From: Paraescarpia echinospica
Taxonomy: Eukaryota; Annelida; Polychaeta; Sabellida; Siboglinidae
NCBI GenBank assembly: GCA_020002185.1
Contig: CM034544.1
Coordinates: 32,228,937 to 32,292,936, forward strand
Reading direction: 5' to 3'
DNA: 64,000 nt
Numbering within the stretch: position 1 is the stretch's first letter; the number at the start of each line of letters is the position of its first letter. The translations under genes and the position numbers were made by a program. The notes below the pieces were generated by a model. It was not told where the DNA came from. It saw only the letters and a program-made list of their open reading frames with translations, and did no database searches. Positions 26,101 through 39,600 of this stretch are shown one piece after another.

Positions 26101-29100
26101 ATGAAGACACAATAAAGCCTTTTGAGTCGAGACAAATACAATTCAACCAATACCCCTATCTGAACACTGCCTGTTCTTCACCTATTACATTCTCTTTGTT
26201 TAGGTATGTGGTCAGTCTGGTGTTCTGAACAATCACTAAGGATTAATGACCACTTGTGCAGAATGTCACCCACTTGGCAGGTTTAATTGATCTATTCAGC
26301 AATGAGGACACTGCTTAGGCCTCACTCTGGACACTGTCACTCACAGTGTTGTGTATTGTCTTAGTTGGTGCATTGAGCTAATCTACTTAACCATGAATCA
26401 GTGGTGGCTCTGGTTGTGTATTATACCCAGCTGTGGAGCTAAGATTCTCTGCCTGCTATTGTTTGATGGAAGCTGTGACTAATCTGTAATTGGTCACTGG
26501 CAGTAGCTTGTGTCAACAGACAGCATTGAGCCACTAGACCCCTGTTAAACTGGACAGTTGCCTGTAGGTTTTAAACTGTGTCAAACAGTGAGTCTACCTT
26601 TTGCTCTCAGATAATCTGTCCTCTTAGTTTTACACATGAAGACATAATCTGGCATAACTTGATAAGTCTTTGTAGCAGCACATTTGTACTTCCAGTGTAT
26701 CATTGCAACATAACATACATATTACATACTGTGTGCCACATTTGAATGTTGTGCATGTAATATTTCCATGCAATCCATTTGCATATATAATGTAAAACTT
26801 CAACAGCCGTTTTCTTCATTTTCACTTTTTGATCCCTACCATGTTCAATGCTCCATAACTTTGCAAATTTTTGTAGCAGTCATATTTTTTGAAACCGTGT
26901 AAAGCACCCTACCAAACCTTTACAAGGATGTAAGAAAACAATGTTACAATTTTTCTGACTTATCACTCATTTGGTCAGCCGGGGTCACATATAGACGTAT
27001 TAGTCCAAAGGACTTCAGGGCCACTTGGCCCATTTTTTGGTTACCAGGGCATCACTGAAAAAGGGCAGGGTGTAACGCCCTGCAAATTAGACCTAGGCAG
27101 AACATTGTTTGAGCAGTTCTGAGGACTGGATACTGCGCTATATAAGAACTTCCCTTTACTTTACTGCAAAATCACTCCTCTTTTTTCACAAATTATGTTT
27201 CAAATTTGTTTTGCTCTCACAAAGTATTAAATGTGTCATGTTTAACTCCCAATCCTATGTGTCTCACTTGTAACGTCTCTAATCAGTCTAATATGAGATT
27301 CAGCACTTGTGTGCAGCCTGTGAACTTAACTCCAATCAGTCAACACAGTGCAGACAAGAGAGCAGCCCTATCAACCATGAAATGTTGTCAAGTTACACAT
27401 TGTGTCAATGGTGTATGTTGACTATTGAAACCCCAATTTTATAATTATAAATTAAATTGATGTTAAGTTTTTGAAAGTATCGTTACTCATAATTAGAATT
27501 GTAGAACATATAATTGGTAATGGTGATGTCAGTTACTTCTCTGTAATTTTTAGTCCTTTGGGCCGAAGGTCCAACGGACTATTGCCATCACTCTGTGTCT
27601 GCCGTCCGCCGTCCAATGTCCGCCGTCCGATGTCCGCCGTCTGCCGTTAGCTGCTGTATCTCAGAAACTGTTCAGCAACTTTTTCTCTAATTTTGTTTAG
27701 ACATATCTTAGGGCACTGCCACTATGCATACGAAATCTGTATTTGATTGTATCATTCTATGGCCTCCAAGGACCGCAAAACTGGTACAAAATTTACATTT
27801 TGCCTATTTTTTCAAAAACTGTTCAACTTTTTCTCAAATTTTGCATATACATTTCATGTGGTAGTGTCACTGTATACAAGAAATCTGTATTTGATTGAAT
27901 CATTCTAAGGGCACCTAATGACCCCCCAAAACGACCCCAAAACTAATAAATTTTCACATTTTGCCTACTTTTTCAAAAACTCTTCTGTAATTTTTTCTCA
28001 AATTTTGCATAGACATTTCATGTGGTAGTGCCACTATATACAAGAAATCTGTATTTGATTAAATCATTCTAAGGGCACCAAAGGTCCCCTAAAATGCTAA
28101 ATTTGCTAACTAAATTGTCTACTGCAGGAGCAGCTCTATCTGGCTAATCCCTTTTCCTACAACATCTGTCACACCTCATTGTGGAGGGCTGGGCTGCCTA
28201 ATGGAAACTGACTAATCTGTAATTGGTCACTGGCTGAGGCTTCCAGGTTACTTTTCTGGCGCAATATACAAAATCTACTGCTAGGGGATAGTCTCAAGAG
28301 CCTTTCTCAAAACCACATCACTAGATAGTGTACAAATTTTGCATTTTGGGGGGCTGTGTCAACCTTCTTCTCATGTGATGTAGAGTTACCACAAGGAGAA
28401 AACTTGTCTCCTTTGTTATTTGCTATTTACCTGAATGATTTTGAACAGAGTGTTAGTCATAATTATAAGGGACTTGACATGGCAGCTGGTGAAATTTACA
28501 ACAACCTTAGTGATGATGATATAGACATTTTCTTGCAAATGTATGTTCTACTATATGCTGATGATACTACAATGATTCAATCAAATACAGATTTCTTGTG
28601 CATAGCGGAACTATGTCAACTCTTCTAATGGTTGACATTTTGTTGTTTCAGGATGACCCCCTTAAAATGTAAGCCCAACTGTCCAGGGGTCTAGAGGGTG
28701 CCAGCTGGGAAGCTATTCACCTTCCCAAAACATCGGTCACATGCGGAGTCAGTGTCTTGCATGGATATCTATTTTTATGAAGTTGTTTTATATAAGCAGG
28801 AAGTTTGTGAAATTAGTTATTCTTAGGCCACAGAAAAGTAATTCCCAGTTTCTCATCAATTAATGTATTTAAAAACAAAATTTTATTTTTTATTATAATT
28901 ATTCCAATAAATGCAAGACATGGTGCAATAAATGAAAGGTAAACATCTCAACATTTTACTTCCATCATAACCCTTTATGGTCTGTAACTATTCATCAAAA
29001 AACATTTGATAAATACTCACCTACAGGGTTGTTTGATGTCTACCCGGCAGAAATGGCAACAATAGGAAATACATGCCATTGATAGGCAGACGTGTTCTTT

Positions 29101-32100
29101 TTATAGAAAACGTCAGTTTCTTTCTGTACCTGTCTACGTATGATAACCATTTGTCCACCCTGCTCACAATAAACATCACATGAACGATAAAAGGAAGATC
29201 ACTGCCACTTAACTTGTGGATTATTATTAGTATAAAACTGCTGTGCTACTGCTTGATGGATAGTTAATTAGTGGCTGAAGTTCAAATACATCAGGCGTTT
29301 TTCACACCTGCATGGTAGTTTAGGCTCAGTAGTGTGCTGGCAGCCACTAAACTATAGGCTTGTGTGAAAAGGATAGTTGGCAGAAGAACTAACTTCAAAG
29401 CACCATTGCATCCTTTTAGCCATGCAGCAGTCACACTGTCCCAGTGTCTGCTGCTACCTTTTGCTCTCAAATAATCTGTCCTTAGTTTTACACATAAAGA
29501 ATAATTTGGCATAACTTAATAAGTTTTTGTAGCAGCACATTTGTACTTCTAGTATATCAGTGCAACATAACATACATACTGTGTGCCACATTTGAATGTC
29601 ATGCATGTAATATTTTCACACAATCCATTTGCATATATAATGTAAAACTTCAACAGCCGTTTTCTCCATTTTCACTTTTTGACCCCTACCATGTTCAATG
29701 CTCCATAACTTCGCCAATTTTTGTAGCAGTCATAATTTTTGAAACTGTGTAAAGCACCCTACCCAACCTTTACAAGGATGAAAGAAAACAATGTTACAAT
29801 TTTTCCGACTTATCACTCATTTTGTCAGCCGGGGTCACATATAGACAAAGGACTTCAGGGCCTCTTGGCCCATATTTTAATTACAACATGTGACAATTTA
29901 GCTTTTAAGCACTAAAGTGTTTGTATAAAATATATTCAAATTATGTTTGACATGATATCTGTTAAATAAAGCTACTCTATAATGGGTGTGATATTTTGGA
30001 ATTGGAACTTGGAATTTATATAATGTAATTTAAGTCTGGTGATATTATATTGTTTTTCCTATCTCCTGCAGGTTTGACAGGACGGTTTATGGTGACATCT
30101 CTTCCTTCACTATTCCAGTAAGTCATTATAACCTTTCAATATCATTTAGATTTTTCCAAGTCAAATACCCTCCTGGTAAAATCTTGGTCAAAAGCCCCCC
30201 TCCATAATTTGAAAACAGTCTAAATCCCTCCACTCAGGTATTAGAATGTAAGTACTGTTACATGTATGTGGAAAACTGTATGTATGTTGGCATATACCAA
30301 CAGGCTTTTGACTGAGTGTGTTTCAACTAATACCAAGGTATATCTGATATTTTATCCCAGTGAACATTTTCTCAGCAAAATATATATTCCCTTAATCCAT
30401 CTATGAATTAAACAAACAAGAACTAGAACTGTGTTTATATATCATATTTTGTAAGAACTAGTTTATTGATTTTTTTCATATTCTTGTAGGACATTTTAAA
30501 ATGATTACTTTTAGCTTGATATAACTCTAAGTAGACTATATGTGTGTAAAGCCTGAGAGCAATCTTCATTGATCGAGTGCTATATAACTTAAATTTTATT
30601 GCTATTATTTCTGCCATATAATTAGGAGTTTTCAATGTCCACAAAGGGTATAAATTGCATGGATATGAAATGTCTTTACAGTACCAAAGATGGCACGTTT
30701 AGAGTGTATGCCGGTTCGAGGGAAGACACCGACCTTTTCACTTTCCTAAATGAAAACAAGTACACCCAGCTGCAACCTCTGCCGTGGTACTGGACTCCAA
30801 ACTCCCTCCCGTAAGTAGACCTGGAGTGTGGTGACATAGTGGCTGGAGCATCACCCACTCAACCAAGACACTCTGGCTTTAAATCTTCTTGCAGCCATTT
30901 CAAACTTTGGACAAGTTTGTTCACTCCATACTTCTATAGTTGACTGAGCTGTATAAATGACTAAGATTGGTTATTCACAGTGGCAGGTACGTGTGTATGA
31001 ACAGTTGTCATGCACTACACGTTTTAAGGTTCGTAACAGAGACGCCGGACAAACGTTAATCAATTGTTCATAATGTTGTGCGTGGTTTCTGAGATTGTTC
31101 CAAAGTGAAATTGGGGATGTTTTACAAAGTGTATTAATGTGGAAAAGTGCTCATGAATATTCACGTCATAACAAATGTCACTTATGTCTATTCCAGAAAA
31201 CCGTCTCCTGTGTCTGTTTGTGTGTGAGTCACAGGTGTCAACCTGGGACAACTTATATCTGTAAGATCATGACAAAAATCCATAAGATCTGCAGAAAATC
31301 CTTACAAATTGTCAACGCAAACATAAACTCAATTTTGGTATATAGGCACTGCCATAACACATCCATAGACAATAATAATGAAATACAACTCCTGACACAG
31401 ATAATTTATTTCACGTGATCGCACAACTTCGATGGTGCAATTATTCCATTAAAAATCTGTTTCCAGTCATCCTGGTAACGGCCCACATACTGTCTTCGCT
31501 TCCTTGCGGGCGGCTCAACTATCCCTTTCGTAGCCATCTCATTCGAAGGTAGAGCGTGTTAATTTGTTATGATTCCAGTTTGAATTCAACTTCCGAAACT
31601 ACCGAAAGTGGTCTGCGCATGCTCAGAATGGCAGGCTGGGATCAATCTTGTGCTTTGCGTGTGCTCAGGAGAGCATTTTCTGTATGCACAGAGCATACTG
31701 GGATGCATTCGGTAAATCTCAGTGGCCCTCGATAAAAATCTGACTTAAAAAAATATTTCATGGAGATCTCAATTGACATTTTTGGGTCAAAATCATAAAT
31801 GTCCGTAAGGATTGCCCCATACGCCTATAAGCCCGTACAAGTCACACAAATCTGTAAGGCTTACAGATAAAACGTACACGTTGACACCTCTGGTGTGAGT
31901 TGGTATTAACTGGTGAGAGTTGGTATTAATCGAGTGTAATATGTGATGATCGCATTCCAATGTCGTATTGGTTAGATAATACAGTGCAGTATTGGTTAGA
32001 TAATACAGTGCAGTATTGGTTAGATAATACAGTGCAGTATTGGTTAGATAATACAGTGCAGTATTGGTTAGATAATACAGTGCAGTATTGGTTACATAAT

Positions 32101-33603
32101 ACAGTGCAGTAATGGTTACATAATACAGTGCAGTATTGGTTACACAATACAGTGCAGTAATGGTTACATAATACAGTGCAGTATTGGTTACACAATACAG
32201 TGCAGTATTGGTTACATAATACAGTGCAGTATTGGTTACATAATACACTGCAGTATTGGTTACATGATACAGTGCAGTATTGGTTACATAATACAGTGCA
32301 GTATTGATCACATAATTGGTTACATAATACAGTGCATTATTGGTAACATAATACACTGCAGTATTGGTTAGATACTGTGCAGTATTGGTTAGATAATACA
32401 GTGCCCTATTGGTTACATAATACAGTGCAGTATTGGTTACACAATACAGTGCAGTATTGGTTACACAATAATAGATAATACAGTGCAGTATTGGTTACAC
32501 AATACAGTGCAGTATTGGTTACACAATACAGTGCCATATTGGTTACATAATACCGTGCAGTATTGGTTACATAATACAGTGCAGTATTGGTAACATAATA
32601 CACTGCAGTATTGGTTACATAATACAGTGCAGTATTGGTAACATAATACAGTGCCGTATTGGTTACATAATACCGTGCAGTATTGGTTACATAATACAGT
32701 GCAGTATTGGTAACATAATACACTGCAGTATTGGTTACATAATACAGTGCAGTATTGATCACATAATACAGTGCAGTATTGGTTACATAATACAGTGCAG
32801 TATTGATCACATAATACAGTGCACTATTGGTTACATAATACAGTGCAGTATTGGTTAGATAATACAGTGCAGTATTGGTTACATAATACAGTGCAGTATT
32901 GGTTAGATAATACAGTGCAGTATTGGTTAGATAATACAGTGCCGTATTGGTTACATAATACAGTGCAGTATTGGTTACACAATACAGTGCAATATTGGTT
33001 ACACAATAATAGATAATACTGTGCAGTATTGATAACATAATTCAGTGCAGTATTGGTTAGATAATACAGTGCCGTATTGGTTACATAATACAGTGCAGTA
33101 TTGGTTACACAATACAGTGCCGTATTGGTTACATAATACAGTGCAGTATTGGTTACATAATACAGTGCAGTATTGGTAACATAATACAGTGCAGTATTGG
33201 TTACATAATACAGTGCAGTATTGGTTACATAATACAGTGCAGTATTGGTTACATAATACAGTGCAGTAATGGTTACATAATACAGTGCAGTATTGGTTAC
33301 ATAATACAGTGCAGTATTGGTTACATAATACAGTGCAGTATTGGTTACATAATACAGTGCAGTATTGGTAACATAATACAGTGCAGTATTGGTTACATAA
33401 TACAGTGCAGTATTGGTTACATAATACAGTGCTGTATTGGTTGCATAATACAGTGCAGTATTGGTTACATAATAGAGTGCAGTATTGGTTACATAATACA
33501 GTGCAGTATGGATGTTGTAATAGAAATGTCATAACTGTCATTTCTATTAATTTTGGAGAAAAAAAGTTGGTTTCCATAATTCATAGAATAATGGTTTCAT
33601 TGC

Positions 33604-33641
<38 letters not shown>

Positions 33642-36600
33642 AACAAATGCAGAGTAGTTGGGCTGTTTAACAGTATCTGTTCAGTGCTGAACAAGACCAA
33701 TGTTTCTAAGTACATGCATACTCATATGCATTATTAACTTTAATTATTGCATTATAACTTTGCACTGTCAGTGAAAATGTAAAAATAACTTCTCGGCTAA
33801 ATCTATTTCCCAGAAGAAATAGAAAGTTGGTAGATAAAATGTTGTTGTGTCTGTGCTACACCAAACAAGTGCAACATTTTGCATACAGGCTGTATACAGT
33901 ATACATGTTCATAGAAAATACACTGCACGATAACATTGGACACAGTCAATGGAATTCCATTTTCTGGGTTCATATTATATAATACAATTTTGATAGGGAA
34001 AATGGATCGGGATTTTCCATGATTTCCAAAATTCTATATGACACTGGTTACTAGACACTGTTTACCTTAGAAGAAACTTGGTTGAAATCTCCTAATATTT
34101 CCACCTTCATCCAGATGACGCTTCACTGTGGGCATATGCGCAACAGATTTGGATATTTAATCCCAATTGTTTACTGAATTGGGTTAAGAAGCCAGAACTT
34201 TCATCTGTTCAAAGTATGAACATGGTTAAGCTATGCACGTCACGTTTTTAGATGCATCAAAGGTGTTTAATCGTGTCAACCGATATAAACTTTTAACGAA
34301 ACTAGAACAATGAAATGTACCGAAATATAACTTAAGAGTACTCAGCAATGAATTCAATAATCAATGTGTATGTATACGAAGGGGAAATACCTACTCGGAC
34401 TTCTTCTCGGTAGGCAATGGTGTTAAGCAAGATGGGAAGTTATCCCCTTTACTTTTTAACATTTATATGGATAATCTGAGTATACAATTGCACTAAAATC
34501 AAATCGGTTGTAGTCTTGGTAACATGGTTGTTAATCACCTTATATATGCCAATGATCTACTTCTGTTTGCATTTTCTGCTAAAGGACTACAAACATTACT
34601 AGACATGTGTTACTCATATGGATGTGAGCATGACGTGCAATACAATGCGGGTAAATCCCTGGTCATGTACTTTGAATCTAGAAAGTAAAATCTTTCTAAA
34701 GAAATGACATTAGGAGGAAAGAAGTTAAACTTTGCCACCTCTTGTAAATATCTTGGACATGTCATTTCTAATAACTTGTCAGATGAGTCTGACATGCAAG
34801 CCAAAGTGAGACTTTTGTATGCCAAGAGTAATATGTTACGTCAACAATTTTGTTCAACTGCTGTAAAAAGAAGCTATTTACAGCATATTTTGGTAATATC
34901 TATATGTGTGCATTATGGGTGAACTTTAGAAACGGTAATTTTCAGCAATTCGTTGTTGCATGTATCAACTCTTTCAGGATATTGAACAATTTGCCCATGA
35001 GATGTAGCGCTAACCACGTGTTTGCTACAGCTAATGTCAGCTCGGGTAAACGTGTAATCAGAAAGGCTATTTTTAGCCTAATGAATAGGATTGACATGTC
35101 TTTGAATCCCATTATTTATAACTAGCGACATGTATTGTACTTCGAAACTGCGGCATCAGTGGGTCTGGGATTTATATAATTTTAAAGCAAGTTGTTCTTA
35201 TCAATGTATTTTGATAGTTATTTACATACTTTTATTGATGTATTTTTGTATATGGACATGATGATTGTCTGAAATAAATACATTATTATTATTATGTGGC
35301 TAGTTTGAACATTGTCTTGGTGGGTGTCGTTAGATAAGTGACATCAATTGTTGGTACAAACTTCTCATGTTAACTGTTTACTCAAACATTTCTCTACTGT
35401 TTCAGGATGGAATGTTTAAGTTTATTCTTCAAAATGGCTGTAATTGTCAGGGTGAGTAATCGGAGTATGCTGAGTTTGTTTGGTAAAGTGGCTTTTGTTG
35501 TCAGGGTGAGTAGCTTAAATTTATTCTTCAAAGTGACTATGGTTTGTAGCTGAAGTATGACGTTGTGGATATCAGGCTGAATGTGCTTTTCAAAAGGCTT
35601 CATCATTGTGCGTACCTTGTCTACAACTACCGGGTTGTTTCCAAATATTGGACAAATATGAACACCTTATTCATGTAAAAACAAACCTGAAAATGTTATA
35701 TAAAATTGACCTGGGCAACATAAATATATCCAAGATGAAATTGTAAATGTGAGTAATTGAATATGATTACAATTACATTTCCTTTTTGACCAGTGAAGTA
35801 TGAGTATAATTTTGCAAAATAATGTAATGATTACACATGATTATTGAGTACGAATACTGCATCTATGTTTTCTAGGATATCCACAATGCGATCACGACAC
35901 AGTATGGTTTCCCTGTGTGGGTGTCGTACATTGTCTTCGCTGTCTCTACTATAGTCGCTGGGTTCGTCTTAGCTCTTGTATGTATATTTCATCTTCTATG
36001 AGTGAAGAGTTTTGTCAGACTGGATGGTTCAAATGAACAATATTTTTACTTAGTTCACAGTCAGTTTCCCTTTCTTCTGTGATGTTTCAAATGACTCTGT
36101 TCAGTTGTCATCAGACTGCGGCTGCTATCCTGGGGTGCCAATGGACATTGATGAGGATATCCTAGCGGTCCCTGCTAGATAAAGGGGGAGGTACCAATGA
36201 AATAAGTCACAACAAGATCAAGTAAACTAGAATCAATATTTATTATACTCTCTATCTCTTACCTTATATATAAAATGACTTGCAAACAACCCACCGTGAA
36301 ATCACATCCACATAGACTCTGGACCAGTTACGACACGGTGTGACCACACGCACACACGCACACACCCTGCAGGCTCTTGCTCCTGCCTACCAACTCTCTT
36401 ATTTTCCCTCTACAATTCTCTATATCTAAACTAGCCTGACTACTGAATTTAAATCAACCAATGGGGGCTTCACCTTTCTGCCAAGTACACCCAAACACAA
36501 AGCAATCTACTAGACTACAGATAATTAATAATGTGGTTTAACATGTGGTTTCTACAAGACTCCAACATTCCTTTAGAGAAATGTAATTATTATTCTTATC

Positions 36601-39600
36601 TTGTTTATTATGGAGGGGGCAAGCACAACTGTGGGTGGGCAACTCTACTGTGGGTGGGCAGCCCTGCCCCCAGCATGTTATGTCATTTAAGTCATCACTC
36701 ACTCCTCTAGCATCTAATCACTAATGTTCATTCATAACCTAATCAGTATAATGAGCCCTACCACATAGACACCAGATCACCTTGCCAAATGCTGAAGTTT
36801 AGCACAGCCAATGATATTGTTTGCCAGAGTGTTTGGCACATTTTCTTCTCCGCCAGTAAGTTTGCCAATGTTATGTATAATGTTTGGGAAGTAGAAATAA
36901 TTATTTGAATACGCAATACTGCTCAGCCACTCGGCTTTGTCTTTGAATTGTGGTGCGGTTGGGGGCTGTTGTCTGCACTGCTCTCGCTGGTAGTACAGAC
37001 ATGACCGTTGAAGTCAGTTCCTAGTTTGATTCAGCTGACATCTACACACTAGGAAAATCTTCATCAAGTTGAACAAATAATAAAATACAAATTTTTTCTT
37101 AAAACAACTAGATTTGGAACTCATTTCGATGTTCCTGAAGAATAACACCAATGGTGGTCGAAACATCAAAGTGAGTTTCAAATTTATAGTTGTGACTTAA
37201 GAAAACAATTTATTTTATGTCGGAATAGTTTTTGATGACACAAGTACATATAAAATATACCTGTGTCGAGTCACATGGTACAAGTATAAAATTATGTGTG
37301 AACTTCGATAACAGTTGTAGGAGACAATGTGTGCGGTTAACTCACTGTAATATCTGGTGTTTGTGCATACTCACTGTAGCTGTTGGTCTGTTTTATTGCA
37401 GTACCTGGTTTATGTGCAAACTGACTGTAGCTGTTGGTCTGTTTTATTGCAGTACCTGGTTTATGTGCAAACTGACTGTAGCTGTTGGTGTGTTTTATTG
37501 CAGTACCTGGTTTATGTGCAAACTGACTGTAGCTGTTGGTCTGTTTTATTGCAGTACCTGGTTTATGTGCAAACTGACTGTAGCTGTTGGTCTGTTTTAT
37601 TGCAGTACCTGGTTTATGTGCAAACTGACTGTAGCTGTTGGTGTGTTTCAGCTGCTTATATTGCTGTGTGACAAGGTGCTGGACTCTAGAACATCACATC
37701 ACCCTGTCCCCACCTCCAGCATACAGCATCCAAATGTCACGACTGACGACGCGCTGGTATGGCTTGTAACAGACATTGATGTGTAATTGATGAACATTCT
37801 TCAGAATAGTTAATTTTTAGTCCTTTGGGCCAAAGGTCCAAGGAACTATATCCATCACTCTGTGGCCTGCCATCTGTCATTAGCTGCTGTATCTCAGAAA
37901 CCATTCAGCAACTTTTTCTCTAATTTTGCATAGACATATCTTAGGGCACTGCCACTATGCACAGGAAATCTGTATTTGATTGAATCATTCTAAGGGCTCC
38001 CTAGGGCCTCTAAGGTCCAAGGGACTATTGCCATCACTCTGTGTCTGCTGTCTGCCGTCTGCCGTTAGCTGCTGCATCTCAGAAACTGTTCAGCAACTTT
38101 TTTTCTAATTTTGCAGAGATAATTTGGTATCTTAGGGTACTGCCACTATGCACGAGAAATCTGTATTTGATTGAATCATTCTAAGGACCCCGTAGGGCCC
38201 CAAGGGCCCAAAAAGCTGGTAATTTGTCACATTTTGCCTTTTTGTTCAAAAACTGTTCAGCAACTTTTTTCTAATTTTGTATAGATATATCTTAGGGTGC
38301 TGCCACTATACACAAGAAATCTGTATTTGATTCAATCATTCTAAGGGCCCCAAAGTGCAAAAGTTTTACATTATCTAGTGATGTGGTTTTGAGAAGGGCC
38401 CTTGAGACCACCCCCAACAGTAGATTTTGTGTAATGTGCCAGAAAGCCAGCAGCATCACTCCACTCTGCAGCCTAGTGCTATTGTTCCATTGAGACCTTG
38501 ACTAATCTTTAATTGGTCACAGTGCCCAGGCAGAGTAGACACACTTGACCCCTGTTAGACTGAACAGTTGCCTAAAACTTTTAAACTGTATCTTCAAAAC
38601 TATTGATTTTCTATAATTGTAAGTTGTGTTTATTTTGATGTTCATTTAATTATTATAAAATGGTGTGACTGTGGTGCCTATTGGTTAAAGATGTATTGTC
38701 ACCTGTAGGTGACAAACTTAAAAATTAATATTCTGGACAACTACAGAGTGAAATATCCTACACTTTATTGATATCAAATGCATTCTACTGTTCTGTTTAC
38801 GCTTGCCATGCCTTGTGTAGACATGGTACTATGTAAATCAATTGTATCAATATAGACTAATAATTACATATTCACAATATAATTGACACCTGAAACAACC
38901 AAATGTCAACCATTAGAAGAGTTGACATAGTTCTGCTATACACAAGAAATCTGTATTTGATTGAATCATTCTAGTGTCATCAGCATATAGTAGAACATAC
39001 ATTTTTTACATCATCATCACTAAGGTTGTTGTAAATTTCACCAGCTGCCATGTCAAGTCCCTTATAATTATGACTAACAGTGTTCAAAATTATTCAGGTA
39101 AATAGCAAATAACAAAGGACACAAGTTTTCTCCTTGCCGTACATCTACATCACATGAGAAGAAGGCTGACACAGCCTGGCCCTGTTTTATACATGTTTTA
39201 GCATTTTTGTACATGTTGTATACAACTTTCAACACAATACCATTAATACCGCACGAAATTATCTTAGACCACAGTGAGGACCGGTCTACTAAATCAAATG
39301 CTTTCTTATAATCGATGAAGCCTTTTGCATCGAGACAAATACAATTCAACCAATACCCCTATCTGAACACTGCCTGTTCTTCACCTATTACATTCGCTTT
39401 GTTTAGGTATGTGGTCAGTCTGGCGTTCTAAACAATCACTAAGGATTAATGAACACTTGTGCACAATGTCACCCACTTGGCAGGTTTAATTGATCATTTA
39501 AGCAATGAGGACACTGCTTAGGCCTCACTCTGGACACTGTCACTCACAGTGTTGTGTATTGTCTTAGTTGGTGCATTGAGCTAATGTACTTGACCATGAA

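Noticed and set aside
31793..33577. ORFs of 187-210 codons rich in Tyr, Thr, Asn
   Set aside because: The 24-bp repeat has a period of eight codons and no internal stop; both strands are open.
37232..37786. A 184-codon ORF as an independent gene
   Set aside because: Its 3' part is TMX1 exon 7 in frame; its 5' part is the 51-bp intronic array read without splicing.
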